Positions 37,605-51,207 are shown, counted from the first letter of the stretch. The stretch is 64,000 nt of DNA from Mytilus californianus (GCF_021869535.1 NW_026262712.1:63854100-63918099), one strand, 5' to 3'. Made by a program: numbers and translations. The notes: generated by a model not told the origin, from the sequence alone.

Positions 37605-38244
37605 AAAAATACAAGAAAATGGAAATACCGACCTACATGTACCTATCCTATTTTTTTAAGTGATGTAACCCTAACAAAGACATATATTTTTTTTTTGCCT
37701 AGAATAGGTACTTTGGGGGGCTTGGTTAGTCAAAGTTGCCCCCGACTTTGACCTTGAGATTAATCTGTTGATATCTCTTCAATTTGTCTGTTCCACCGAG
37801 CAGCCATTGGTTCTCTCTGAGAACTTTGCCTTCTTCCATCATACTAACAGACTTCCCAGAGTCCTAGAACTCCCTTTGTGTTGGGGTGGGGATTGTCATT
37901 GTAAATATTGTCGTAAATATATTAGTGACACATCTTCATTAATCCCAATAGGGAGTGTACACAGATTCAACTGTACCTTCACAGCTCTTAAGGGGTGTTC
38001 TGAATAACAGAGGGATCTAGGAACATACATACATACACCACCAACCTTATTCATGTAACATGAGGAGTCTGCATTCAAGGTTTGAAGCATCCAGGTCTTT
38101 TACCTGCTTTAAACAAATAGTTTACACTGTCGCTGTTGCCAGATAGTAATCCCTATGTCACAGTGGAGACAAAAACATTTTGAGATTAGTCTATTAATTA
38201 ATTTGATTTTTTTTTAAACATCATGTATTTCCAAAGAGCATATA
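37605..38244 (+). repeat. Filler and family-C tail
   Basis: Unassigned DNA with a fragment of another common bivalve repeat near 37790-37830 (CCATTGGTTCTCTCTGAGAA), then a family-C tail at 38040-38180 (GAAGCATCCAGGTC, TAATCCCTATGTCACAG, GGAGACAAAAA). Confidence 0.55.
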
Positions 38245-38810
38245 TATTATATGACCTTCCGCCTTTTCCACAAGTCACACTTGTCTCATAACTTTGTGCA
38301 TTTTAGTAACTATTTGGGAATAATGATTGATCAGTTTCTAACTGGTGATTTTATTGTCAACTCTATAGTGAAAAAAGACAACCAAAGGCTTAAATTTTTA
38401 TATAGAAACAAAGAGTGTCTAAATTTTCAATCTAGGAAGACATTGTGCTCTTCTCTAATTCAATGTCATTTTGACTATGCATGTGCATGCTAGTATGAAG
38501 GTATATCAAAACAAATGAAGAATAAACTTCAAGTGGCACAAAATAAGATTGTGAGATTTATTCTGCAATTACATCCAGAAAGAGTGTGACTTATATTGAA
38601 TTTAAGAAATTGGGCTTTTTAAATATTAGTAATAGAGTCAAACAACTAAGACTCAATCATGTTTTCAACATTTTTAACAATATATGCCCAAATTATTTAC
38701 ATACTAATTTTGTTAGAAATGAAACATCTTTCAATACAAGATCTAGTAGTAAAAACTTTTATATACCAGGAATTAAAGGGTGTGAATCCACCACTTTCTT
38801 TTATAATGGA
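38245..38810 (+). pseudogene. Non-LTR retrotransposon reverse transcriptase, C-terminal part, left half
   Basis: Translation gives YLGIMIDQFLTGDF, then KFLYRNK, HFDYACA, NKLQVAQNKIVRFILQL and, after a frameshift near 38590, FLNISNRVKQLRLNHVFNIF and FFYNG. This order matches the end of reverse transcriptases of CR1/jockey-like LINEs. An in-frame TAG near 38490 and the frameshift make it dead. The 5' part of the element is missing. The ORF stops at 38810, where the satellite-bearing elements begin, and resumes at 44062. Confidence 0.75.
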
Positions 38811-41800
38811 ACAAGAAATGATTGTAACAGGATGCTGTTACAAAGTCTCCCAAACGAAGCTCCCATAATTCGTAATTCCCAGGGTCGCCTGACATTGGGT
38901 AACGTCCAGTGAAAATTGGTTTGGTCCAGTAAAGTTATATGCATTAGTGATGCCTGGGGACTAACCTTGTATATCATTCAAATCATCTTGGCATGACAAA
39001 CCAGAATATATATGGTTTAGGGGTGGGGATCTTGACCATTTAAAAGATACTAGAACATTGGGGGTGGGGGGAACCCCTAGGGACTGACCGTATACGTCAT
39101 TCAAATGTTCCAGACATGACAAATAGGAATATAAATGGTTTAGGGGTGGGGATCTCAACCATTTACAAGATATTAGAACTTTCTCAAATGGCAGGGGGTC
39201 GGGATGACCCCTGGGGACTAACCCTGTATATCATTCAAACCATCTTTGCATGACAAACCAGAATATATATGGTTTAGGGGTGGGATCTTGACCATTTACA
39301 AGATATTAGAACTTTCTTAAATGGCAGGGGGTGGGTGTGACCCCTGGGGACTAACTCTGTATTTCATTTGATGTGCTTTATCATGACAAACCAGAATATA
39401 AATGGTATAGGGGTGGGGATCTCGACCATTTACAAGATATTAGAACTTTCTCAAATGGCAGGGGGTCGGGATGACCCCTGGGGACTAACCCTGTATATCA
39501 TTCAAACCATCTTGGCATGACAGACCAGAATATATATGGTTTAGGGGTGGGGATCTTGACCACTTAGAAGATATTAGAACTTTCTTAAATGGCATGGGGT
39601 GGGGGTGACCCCTGGGGCCTAACCCTGTATTACATTTGATGTGCTTTATCATGACAAACCAGAATATATATGGTTTAGGGGTGGGATCTCGACCATTTAC
39701 AAGATATTAGAACTTTCTTAAATGGCAGGGGGTTGGGATGACCCCTGGGGACTAACCCTGTATATCATTCAAACCATCTTAGCATGACAAACCAAAATAT
39801 ATATGGTTTAGGGGTGGGGATCTTGACCACTTACAAGGTATTTGAACTTTCTTAAATGGCAGGGGGTGGGGCTGACCCCTGGGGACTAACCCTGTATTTC
39901 ATTTAATGGGCTTTATCATTTAGAACATTTTCAATTAAAAAGATTGTGTCTATCACAAACGGTTTTCAATTTATAATCATTTGAAAATTTTAAAAATAAA
40001 ATCCCATAGGGTTCTATAGTAAAACCCTCTTTTCTTTTCGCCCCTCAAAGTACCCTTTTATAAACCCCATTGCACAAACAAAACCCTGATTGCACCACTA
40101 GACATGTTAGTCTAACATATTGTGAAACCCTAAGTTAATCTGACAAGCGGTTTTGGAGAACGGGTGCGGACAAGTTCAAATTTAAAAGCGGCGGAAGAGG
40201 AAGAAGAAGAAGAAGAAGAAGAAGAAGAAGAAGAAGAATAATAATAACAAGAAATGATTGTAACAGGATGCTGTTACGAAGTCTCCCAAACGAAGCTCCC
40301 ATAATTCTTAATTCCCAGGGTCGCCTGACATTGGGCAACGTCCAGTGAAAATTGGTTTGGTCCAGTAAAGTTATATGCATAAGGGATGCCTGGGGACTAA
40401 CCTTGTATATCATTCAAATCATCTTTGCATGACAAACCAGAATATATATGGTTTAGGGGTGGGGATCTCGACCATTTACAAGATACTAGAACATTGGGGG
40501 TGGGGAGGAACCCCTGGGGACTGGCCCTATCCGTCATTCAAATGTTCATTACATGACGAACAGGAATATATATGGTTTAGGGGGTGGGGATCTCAACCAT
40601 TTACAAGATATTAGAACATTGGGGGTGGGGGGAACCCCTGGGGACTGACCATATACGTCATTCAAATGTTCAAGACATGACAAATAGGAATATATATGGT
40701 TTAGAGGTGGGGATCTCGACCATTTACAAGATATCAGAACTTTCTCAAATGGCAGGGGGTCCGGATGACCCCTGGGTACTAACCCTGTATATCATTCAAA
40801 CCATCTTAGCATGACAAACCAGAATATATATGGTTTAAGGGTGGGGATCTTGACCACTTACAAGATATTAGAACTTTCTTAAATGGCAGGGGGTGGGGGT
40901 AACTCCTGGGGACTAACCCTGTATTTCATTTGATGTGCTTTATCATGACAAACCAGAATATATATGGTTTAGGGGTGGGGATCTCGACCATTTACAAGAT
41001 ATTAGAACTTTCTCAAATGGCAGGGGGTCTGGATGACCCCTGGGGACTAACCCTGTATATCATTCAAACCATCTTAGCATGACAAACCAGAATATATATG
41101 GTTTAGGGGTGGGGATCTTGACCACTTACAAAATGGCAGGGGGTGGGGGGTGACCCATGGGGACTAACCCTGTATTTCATTTTATGTGCTTTATCATGAC
41201 AAACCAGAATATATATGGTTTAGAGGTGGGGATCTCGACCATTTACAAGATATTAGAACTTTCTAAAATGGCAGGGGGTCGGATGACCCCTGGGGACTAA
41301 CCCTGTATATCATTCAAACCATCTTAGCATGACAAACCAGAATATATATGGTTTAGGGGTGGGGATCTTGACCACTTACAAGATATTAGAACTTTCTTAA
41401 ATGGCAGGGGGTGGGGGTGACCCCTGGGGACTAACCCTGTATTACATTTGATGTGCTTTATCATGACAAACCAGAATATATATGGTTTAGGGGTGGGGAT
41501 CTCGACCATTTACAAGATAATAGAACTTTCTCAAATGGCAGGGGGTCAGGATGACCCCTGGGGACTAACCCTGTATATCATTCAAACCATCTTAGCATGA
41601 CAAACCAGAATATATATGGTTTAGGGGTGGGGATCTTGACCACTTACAAGATATTAGAACTTTCTTAAATGGCAGGGGGTGGGGGTGACCCCTGGGGACT
41701 AACCCTGTATTACATTTGATGTGCTTTATCATGACAAACCAGAATATATATGGTTTAGGGGTGGGGATCTCGACCATTTACAAGATAATAGAACTTTCTC

Positions 41801-44061
41801 AAATGGCAGGGGGTCGGGATGACCCCTGGGGACTAACCCTGTATATCATTCAAACCATCTTAGCATGACAAACCAGAATATATATGGTTTAGGGGTGGGG
41901 ATCTTGACCACTTACAAGGTATTAGAACTTTCTTAAATGGCAGGGGGTGGGGGTGACCCCTTGGGACTAACCCTGTATTTCATTTAATGGGCTTTATCAT
42001 TTAGAACATTTTCAATTAAAAAGATTGTGTCTATCACAAACGGTTTTCAATTTATAATCATTTGAAAATTTTAAAAATAAAATCCCATAGAGTTCTATAG
42101 TAAAACCCTCTTTTCTTTTTGACCCTCAAAGTACCCCTTTATAAACCCCATTGCACAAACAAAACCCTGATTGCACCACTAGACATGTTAGTCTAACATA
42201 TTCTGAAACCCTAAGTTGATCTGACAAGCGGTTTTGGAGAACGGGTGCGGACAAGTTCAAATTTAAAAGCGGCGGAAGAGGAAGAAGAAGAAGAAGAAGA
42301 AGAAGAATAATAATAACAAGAAATGATTGTAACAGGATGCTGTTACGAAGTCTCCCAAACGAAGCTCCCATAATTCGTAATTCCCAGGGTCGTCTGACAT
42401 TGGGCAAAGTCCAGTGAAAATTGGTTTGATAAAGTTATATGCATTAGTGATGCCTGGGGACTAACCCTGTATATCATTCAAATCATCTTGCCACTTACAA
42501 GAACCCTTGGGGACTGACCCTATAAGTCATTCAAATGTTCAAGACATGACGAACAGGAATATATATGGTTTAGGGGTGGGGATCTCGACCATTTACAAGA
42601 TATTAGAACATAGGGGGTGGGGGGAACCCCTGGGGACCGATCCTATACGTCATTCAAATGTTCAAGACATGACGAACAGGAATATATATGGTTTAGGGGT
42701 GGGGATCTCGACCATTTACAAGATACTAGAACTTTCTCAAATGGCAGGGGGTGGGGGATGACCCCTGGGGACTAACCCTGTATATCATTCAAACCATCTT
42801 TGCATGACAAACCAGAATATATATGGTTTAGGGGTGGGGATCTTGACCACTTACAAGATATTAAAACATAGGGGGTGGGGGGAACACCTAGGGACTGATC
42901 CTATACGTCATTCAAATGTTCAAGACATGACGAACAGGAATATATATGGTTTAGGGGTGGGGATCTCGACCATTTACAAGATACTAGAACATTTATCAAA
43001 TGGCAGGGGGTGGGGGATGACCCCTGGGGACTAACCCTGTATATCATTCAAACCATCTTTGCATGACAAACCAGAATATATATGGTTTAGGGGTGGGGAT
43101 CTTGACCACTTACAAGATATTAGAACATTGGGGCTGGGGGGAACCCCTGGGGACTGATCTTATACGTCATTCAAATGTTCTAGACATGACGAACAGGAAT
43201 ATATATGGTTTAGGGGTGGGGATCTCGACCATTTACAAGATATTAGAACTTTCTCAAATGGCAGGGGGTGGGGGATGACCCCTGGGGACTAACCCTGTTT
43301 ATCATTCAAACCATCTTAGCATGACAAACCAGAATATATATGGTTTAGGGGTGGGGATCTTGACCACTTACAAGATATTAGAACTTCCTTAAATGGCAGG
43401 GGGTAGGGGTGACCCCTGGGGACTAACCCTGTATTTCATTTGATTTGCTTTATAATGACAAACAAGAATATATATGGTTTAGGGGTGGGGATCTCAACCA
43501 TTTACAAGATATTAGAACTTTCTCAAATGGCAGGGGGTCGGGATGACCCCTGGGGACTAACCCTGTATATCATTCAAACCTTCTTAGCATGACAAACCAG
43601 AATATATATGGTTTAGGGGTGGGGATCTTGACCACTTTCAAGGTATTAGAACTTTCTTAAATGGCAGGGGGTGGGGGTGACCCCTGGGGACTAACCCTGT
43701 ATTTCATTTAATGTGCTTTATCATTTAGAACATTTTCAATTAAAAAGATTGTGTCTATCACAAACGGTTTTCAATTTATAATCATTTGAAAATTTAAAAA
43801 AATAAATTCCCATAGGGTTCTATAGTAAAACCCTCCTTTCTTTTTGACCCTCAAAGTACCCCTTTATAAACCCTATTGCACAAACAAAACCCTGATTGCA
43901 CCACTAGACATGTTAGTCTAACATTTTGTGAAACCCTAAGTTAATCTGACAAGCGGTTTTGGAGAACGGGTGCGGACAAGTTCAAATTTAAAAGTGGCGG
44001 AAGAGGAAGAGATAGAAGAATTATAATAATAATAAGAACTGAGCAAAAAAAATAAGTCTTA
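38811..44061 (-). mobile_element. Three head-to-tail satellite-bearing elements inside the LINE relic
   Basis: Units 38811-40246, 40247-42315 and about 42316-44061. Each starts ACAAGAAATGATT and the hairpin GTAACAGGATGCTGTTAC (38824, 40260, 42329), then a ~100-bp unique flank, a 134-bp tandem core (GGTTTAGGGGTGGGGATC, GACCCCTGGGGACTAACC) and a ~300-bp unique flank (TTTCAATTAAAAAGATTGTG ... CGGTTTTGGAGAACGGGTG). The first two units end in (GAA)n-(ATA)n; in the third this is shortened and interrupted. Flank-core-microsatellite plus a terminal hairpin fits pearl/HINE elements, with the hairpin at the 3' end on the minus strand. Class is inferred. Confidence 0.7.
38940..43730 (+). repeat. 134-bp satellite array with 268-bp dimer order
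   Basis: Monomers alternate between two types, one with ATTCAAACCATCTTAGCATG and one with CATTTGATGTGCTTTATCATG, giving a 268-bp higher-order dimer. 41324-41509 and 41592-41777 translate identically. A third variant (GTCATTCAAATGTTCAAGAC) is concentrated at the left of units 2 and 3. Confidence 0.9.
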
Positions 44062-44217
44062 ATAAAAGACTGGAATTCATTACCAGACATGATTAAAAGT
44101 TGCTCTAAAAAATATAATTTTTAAAGTACAAGTGAAAAAGTTTTTGATGGATAAATTTAAATCCATCTTTAATAGTGAATTTGTTTTTTTATTAATTATA
44201 CTGGGGCTTTGACCATT
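44062..44217 (+). pseudogene. Reverse transcriptase C-terminus, right half
   Basis: Resumes with IKDWNSLPDMIKSCSKKYNF, then a 1-base frameshift and KVQVKKFLMDKFKSIFN to a stop near 44217. The 'WNSLP' motif and Lys-rich helix are the usual last block of these LINE ORFs. Joining 38810 to 44062 keeps the frame. Confidence 0.7.
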
Positions 44218-44488
44218 TATCTGTGATAAATTCTAAATGATTTGTGTTTGTATTTTTCTATGTGTCAACCCTTGGTGTAAACTGGAAGTCTCGTCATAAA
44301 AGGACCCCACTGGAAATAAGTTTTAATAACTTTTGTGGGTCATCCTAAGATATTAAGCTACAGTGAAAATCTAGTCAATATAAATTTCACTCATTATTTA
44401 ATCTAGTCTATTCATATTATCAAAATATCATGAAAATTTTCATAATTTTATTTTTTAAATTAAAATTTTTAGTAAACAGTCAGGGATA

Positions 44489-45251
44489 TAACTCTATAGG
44501 GTTATTACAGAAAAATAACATAAATTTTTTATTGTGGACTAAAAAATCAAAGAACTGTGATAACATATGTATGTTACATGTTTCAAAGGGACAATATAAA
44601 TCACTAGTTTAGTTAAAATGCATACAAGTTCTATTGATATTACTATTGTCTTTATGTATACTTAACTATAGAAAGATATAACAGTTCATAGTTTGCCAAT
44701 TTTGCAAAGTACACCTATATGTTATTACAGAAAAAATATGCCTGTAATAACCATGATAACTAAAGGGTGTTATAACAGCTTCTCTATATCACTCCAAAGC
44801 ATTTTCTCAGAGTAAATCATGCTTAATTACAATGTATTTTAATTTATTGTAAGAAATAATGACCAGAGCATGTAATGAGGTTCTGCGCAAGCTTCCCAGT
44901 AATTCCCAAGTGTCTCATATAATAGGTTACATTCCTTTAATAACTAAGCTATGTTATTACAGCTAATTTTATCCCTTAAAAGCCTCATCTCATTGATTTA
45001 CCATGGTTAATCAAAAATGTATTAAATTTAATTAAAAAATTAATTATCAAGGCTATGCATTTAGTTTCTGCGCAAAGTCTCAAGAGTTCCCTAGAGCCCA
45101 TTATAAATTAAAATATTTTTTATTTATTTTACATATAACAAACATATGTTATTACAGATTTAGAAAATTTAAGGAATAAAAAGTAGACAACTCATGAAAG
45201 TATCTGTAATAACACATGAAAGTTATTTTCTGTAATAACCCTATAGAGTTA
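44489..45251. mobile_element. 763-bp TIR element (MITE), TA target
   Basis: Ends TAACTCTATAGGGTTATTAC / GTAATAACCCTATAGAGTTA, extending imperfectly through ACAGAAAAATAAC / GTTATTTTCTGT. TA flanks both sides. The motif GTTATTACAG recurs inside at 44721, 44955 and 45151. No transposase. Confidence 0.8.
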
Positions 45252-45505
45252 TAAGGGGACAAAGTCCCCTATTACGGTAGAAAAATTAATAAAAAAAAAA
45301 AAATAAAAAAAATCGGGAAAATTCCCGAAATTTTCATTCTACTAATGAACTCAAAATCGTTAACTTTTTTATTTTCAGCCTTTTTTATTTTCCCGCATTT
45401 GCGCAGAAATCTACTTCCTTTTTCCGGTCTCGTTTGCACGAGTCTTTGAGTAAAATATATATTTATCAGTCTAGTAGAATATAGGAAGGAACGCAATACC
45501 AATTA

Positions 45506-46110
45506 AAATTGAGAATGGAAATGGGGAATGTGTCAAAGAGACAACAACCCGACCATAGAACAGACAACAGCAGAAGGTCACCAACAGGTCTTCAATGCAG
45601 CGAGAAATTCCCGCACCCGGAGGCGTCCTTCAGCTGGCCCCTAAACAAATATATATACTAGTTCAGTGATAATGAACGCCATACTAAACTCCAAATTGTA
45701 CACAAGAAACTAAAATTAAAAATAATACAAGACTGACAAAGGCTAGAGGCTCCTGACTTGGGACAGGCGCAAAAATGTGGTGGGGTTAAACATGTTTATG
45801 AGATCTCAACCCTCCCCCTATACCTCTAGCCAATGTAGAAAAGTAAACGTATAACAATACGCACATTAAAATTCAGTTCAAGAGAAGTCCGAGTCTGATG
45901 TCAGAAGATGTAACCAAAGAAAATAAACAAAATGACAATAATACATAAATAACAACAGACTACTAGCTCGGACACACACTCCATAATCTAGTATATTATA
46001 AGAGCATAAACCTGAAGCACGGGGAGGCACTCTACTGTCTCCACACGGCACTTTAGACAAACTCTGTAAAAAATAAAATTGAGAATGGAAATGGGGAATG
46101 TGTCAAATTC
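45506..46110. mobile_element. Dispersed mussel repeat between 30-bp direct repeats
   Basis: Block with GGCTCCTGACTTGGGACAGG, AATGTGGTGGGGTTAAACAT and GTCTGATGTCAGAAGATG, a repeat I know to be abundant in mussels. AATTGAGAATGGAAATGGGG then AATGTGTCAA occurs at both ends (45508 and 46077), either as a target duplication or part of the element. Confidence 0.65.
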
Positions 46111-46185
46111 CATTTTTAATAATTCCTTGAATGGCTTGATATGAAAAAACGTTACCTGATAGCGTTTCTTTGTTTACATTGAATA

Positions 46186-46213
46186 TGACGTCATAACATA
46201 AATAACGTCATAA
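46186..46213. promoter_or_regulatory. Possible CRE-like motif upstream of UBE2M
   Basis: TGACGTCA at 46186-46193 is the full CREB/ATF palindrome, followed by a second CGTCATAAC nearby. It lies about 770 bp before the UBE2M ATG and next to a repeat arm, so it may be chance or repeat-derived. Confidence 0.25.
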
Positions 46214-46238
46214 CTAAAATCCCAAACAACAGAACCGA

Positions 46239-46366
46239 AATCGGAAACGTAAGGGTATTTCCGTTTCTTTTTTAACAAATTTTGAAGTTAAAATATGTTT
46301 GAATTAAAAAAAAATAATTCATACAGACTTCGTCCCCTTTCACAGGTAACGCCTGCCTCATATTAT
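46239..46366 (+). repeat. Left arm of an inverted repeat around UBE2M exon 1
   Basis: TCCGTTTCTTTTTTAACAAA through CCCTTTCACAGGTAACGCCT is the diverged reverse complement of 47341-47446. UBE2M exon 1 lies between the arms. Confidence 0.8.
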
Positions 46367-46960
46367 CTCTGACTGGTAAACATGTAAATCATTTTAGTGT
46401 CTATAAACTATGTCTAGTGCTATTTCTGTGTCATTGTAATATATTGTATCTGTAAAATTCATGCCTTTTCATCTTGAATAAATATGTATATTCCATTCCT
46501 TGTGGCACAGAGACAAATTATTTGAAAGATGAATCATGCTTTACTGTTACCAGGTTACATGTTATTAAGACTTGAACGGCTAATCTTTGAAAGGTAAAGA
46601 TTACATATTTTAAAACAGTGAGGTCTGATTTATTGTTTTATTCAAGAAAACTTGAATGACATTTACGTTGTAATTCACGAGCAAGGAAGCATAGTGACAA
46701 GATATTTTACCTTTTCGCTGCCAAGGAATGAAGTTTACCGGAAGTCGGTGTAATAGCCAGAATTTCGAAAATAATCTGTCTTCGGATATTTTTTTATTTT
46801 TATTTTACAAATAGGAAAAGAATAATTTTTTTTTAAATATCAAGTCTGTCGGTTATTTTTCTTTCGTTCTCTGGTAATCATACGAAACTTTAAGCGGAAG
46901 TGCTTTATTACGCACTGGGTACTTTCACAAATAAAAAAAAAAAAGAAACAGAAAACCAAA

Positions 46961-49900
46961 ATGATTAAGTTGTTTTCTCTGAAACAGCAGAAAAAAGACG
47001 GTACCGATAGCGGAGAAAAATCAGGAACACAGAAAAAAGCATCAGCTGCACAGTTGAGAATACAGAAAGGTGAAATCCGAAAAAAGTATCTGTAGAAATT
47101 GAATGAATTTATCACATTCCATTGATTTGAGTAATGTCTGTAATGTGGCATGGGGATTGAAATCCTTCACTACGAGTTATATCTACAAAGAGGTTAAGGC
47201 ATTGAATTCATTTAAATTTTGGACTTAAGTTTGTTTAAAGAAATGAAGGAGCATAAGAAAATAACCACAACCTTTTGTTTGTTGGACTTTTTATAGAAGG
47301 GTCACTCTGCCCTTAAGTCAGACATACCACTTTTCAGACATTTAATATGAGGTAGGCATTACCTGTGAAAGGGGACAAAGTCTGTGAACATTAGTTTTTT
47401 TAATTCAAGCATATTTTTACTTCAGAATCTGTTAAAAAAGAAACCGAAATACAGAAACATGTTATAATGACATGCAAGTGAGAAAAAATATGTATTTCAG
47501 AGATAGCTCTATTCAGGCTATTGTATTTTAAGCTTGATCTACGTAAAACAGATATTTTATGGACTCATATTGAAGAGGGACAAAAGATACCAGAGGGACA
47601 GTCAAACTCATTGAGTTGACCTAGCAACATATAGTATCTGGAGGGTTATTAACTTGTTAGATTTGTGTAAAGAAAATAACGTCTTGCTAGTTGAGATGCT
47701 TTATGATTCTATAGATTCGTAGATATGTAACAATAACATCATGTTACATTACAATAGTGTGCACGAAAGTCCAGGAAACAATTACATAACATTATGTTCT
47801 AAAGTCTCTTGGCCCATATTCACGACACATAGCGTCTCTTGCTTGAGGAATTCGCATACCTGCCAACTTTCAGGATTTAGATGTGAACTACACAATTTTG
47901 ACCCCTTGTCCTGATTGCATGATCATGATTGTGAATAAAGCTATTGTGATTACGAGTTATTGCAACATGCTGAAATTCTAACTTGGGTGAAACTTTTGAG
48001 TTGTATTCCTCTGTCTGTACATTGTATGTCAGAATTGTAAAAATCGTGATCATATAGTAGACAAATTTTCACCTGCAAGACGAATATTGGGCCTCTTAAG
48101 AAGAAAAGCACGGCTGATTGAAAAATTCAACAATAAGTAAATCACTTGCATTTTGCGAAGTTTGCAATAGACTGATAGAGACCAGAGCATTGACAACGGT
48201 GGCAAAGCATGAAGAACTGTTTATTTTATCAGAAGCCCTTCATAGCTCAGAACATTATCAATATAAAAATAGAAAGATGTGGTATAATTGCCAATGAGAC
48301 AACTCTCCACAAGAGACCAAAATGAAACAGAAATTAACAACTATAGTTTACTGTACGGCCTTCAACAATGAGCAAAACCCATACTGCATAGTCAGCTACT
48401 AAAGGCCCCAAAATGACAAATGTAAAACAATTCAAACGAGAAAACTAACGGCCCAACTTATGTATAAAATAATGAACAAAAAAAGAATATAATACACAGA
48501 AACAAATGACAACCACTGAATAATAGGCTCCTGACTTGGGACAGGCACATACAGAATGTGGCGGGGATAAACATGTTAGCAGGCGCCCAACCTTCGCCCT
48601 AACCTGGGACAGTGGTGTAACAGTACAACATAAGAACAAACTATAAAAATCAGTTGAAAAAGGCTTAACTCATCAGATGGATACATACAGAAATATATAT
48701 AACAAAAACACAGTGGACATGGCAGGGTACTTATACATCCCCACAACAAAAAGTCACTTAAGTACAGATCTGAGAGTACTCACAGTTACTGACAGCTAGT
48801 TTAAAGCCAATAACAACTGATAAAAAAATTATGCATCTAAGACTAAAATATCAATCAGTACACATCCAACGAAATCCCTGACTTAATAATTAACCAGTAA
48901 TAAATAGATTACGTTCATTGAAATTCAAAACATCACAACAGACACAGGCTGTCAGTAACTACTTTGTTCTACACTGTACCAGATGCTGGACTTCGCAAGA
49001 TTGTCAAGCAAGCATGTACAGTTAATACAAAAGAACTGTTCATAAGAAATTTTCATTTATGTGATTACGTAGAGGTTAAATCAGACGTTTATTAAAATAT
49101 AAATCAAGTTAAATACAAGTCAATGAAGTGTGCTTGCTTTGTTGCAATTTGAGTTGCAGTGCCACCATGAACATATTAAATAGTAGCTTATGGACATTAC
49201 ACGTTTTGAAACAGATCATACAGTGTTGTCATTCTTGTTATCAAATGATCAAATCATTTCAAGTACTGTGAGTCTGTCTTTTATTTTTCACAAGGAATCA
49301 GTGTCCTTCTTTGTCCATATTTTTAATTGGAAAAGTCAACAGTCATTTAATCCTACACAAGATAATATTTGCTGGTATTCTACAAAATGTAGCTACATCT
49401 ACTATCTTTTGTACACAATAATATAAGCACAAGCATCATGCAAATAAAAAGAAGGAAGGTCTTATAAGCTCATCATCAGAATACTATAAGAAAACAAAAA
49501 GATATGACACTATTTCTAGAGTACAAAACGGTGCATGCGAAAATGCAGGAAAAATTGTAACCTTTGAAAAAAATGTCACTAAAACCCCCATGGTGTTTTT
49601 ATACGACCGCAAAAAAATTTTGTGGTCGTTTATTGGTATGACGTTGGCGTCGTCGTCGTCGGTCGTCGTCGTCGTCGTCGTCCGGCGGCGTCGTCCGAAT
49701 ACATATTGGTTTTCGCACTCTAACTTTAGTTTAAGTGAATGGATCTTTTTGAAATTTGACCATAAGGTTAAATACCACAAAAGGAAGGTTGGGATTGATT
49801 TTGGGGGTTATGGTACCAACAGTTAAGGAATTAGGGGCCAAAAAGGGGCCAAAAATGAGCATTTTCTAGTTTCCAGACAATAACTGTGGAACGGTGTATG

Positions 49901-51175
49901 GATCTCTCTGAAATTATACTACAAGTTTCCATACCACAAAGGGATGGTTAGGATTTGCTTTGGGGGGTTATGGCTCAAACCGTTTAGGAATTAGGGGCAA
50001 AAAAGGGGGAAAAACAAGGTTGTCCTGGTTAATGGACAAATACTTTAGTACAAAACATAATTTAAAGCAGTGTAAGGGAGATAAATCAAATACATCATTG
50101 AAATTATCTCCCTTACACTGCTTTTAAATTATGTATAAAGTAATGGTTAATGAACAATAAAGATAATCTAAAACAGTGTAAGGGAGGTAATCCAAATACA
50201 ACGTTTTGGTTACTTCCCTTACACTGCTTTTAAATTATGTTTAAAGAAATGCATATTTATAAAGGAAGACTAGTAAAAATATCTGCAAATGTTTTCATCT
50301 TTTTTTTTTACAAAAAAATCCATATGAAAGATTTGACACTATATTTTTATTAATTCTATTATAAAATAGATTAAGTTAGCACTATGGTAAATTTAAATGG
50401 GTAATTATGGTTGCCAACTCCATTGGAAATTTGAATTGAGATTATGACCATATCTTGAGGGAAAGAATTTTTTTGGGGGAAAAAGGGGGGGGGGGGGATA
50501 AAAAGAAATTGTGGGGGGCCAATTTTTTCTCATTTCAGATTTCAGAAATTAAAAAGAATTATTCTTCAAATATTATTTTTTTTTCAAATTTCAAATATTG
50601 AAAAATTTCAAGAAGTAATCTTTAATTGCACAGTATGGCTCATTAGATTTGTAAAATCTTTGATCACATTTATTTATTTGTTATGCCGAATCTAACAGTG
50701 TATTTAGATTTTTAATTTTGGGTCCAGTTTTCAAATTGGTCTACATTAATGTCCAAAGGGTCCAAAATTAAACTTTGTTTGATTTTAGCAAAAATTGAAT
50801 ATATGAGGTTCTATGATATGCTGAATCTAAACATGTATTTAGATTTTTGATTTTTGGCCCAGTTTTCAAGTTGGTCCAAATTGGGGTCCAAAATTAAACT
50901 TTGTTTGATTTCAACAAAAATTGAATATATGGGGTTCTTTGATATGCTGAATCTAACCATGTATTTAGATTTTTTATTTGTGGACCCCGTTATCTAATTG
51001 GTTCATATTGAGGTCAAAAGGGTCCAAAATTAAACTTTGTTTGATTTCATCTAAAATTGAATTATTGGGGTTCTTTGATATTCCAAATCTAACCGTGTAT
51101 TTAGGTTTTTAATTTTGGGTCCTGTTTTTATACGACCGCAAAAAAATTTTGTGGTCGTATATTGTTATGACGTTG

Positions 51176-51207
<32 letters not shown>

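Noticed and set aside
37768..38007. 79-residue ORF with Cys/His clusters resembling a zinc finger
   Set aside because: Overlaps a common bivalve repeat fragment and a family-C tail; Cys spacing is irregular.
38586..38912. 108-residue ORF read as a complete protein
   Set aside because: The first part is LINE reverse transcriptase; the last third runs by chance into the satellite-bearing element after 38810.
38940..43730. CRISPR-like regularly spaced repeats
   Set aside because: Repeats are directly adjacent 134-bp satellite monomers without unique spacers, in a eukaryotic genome.
46840..47151. Minus-strand 103-residue ORF over UBE2M exon 1
   Set aside because: Shadow of the exon and UTR on the opposite strand.
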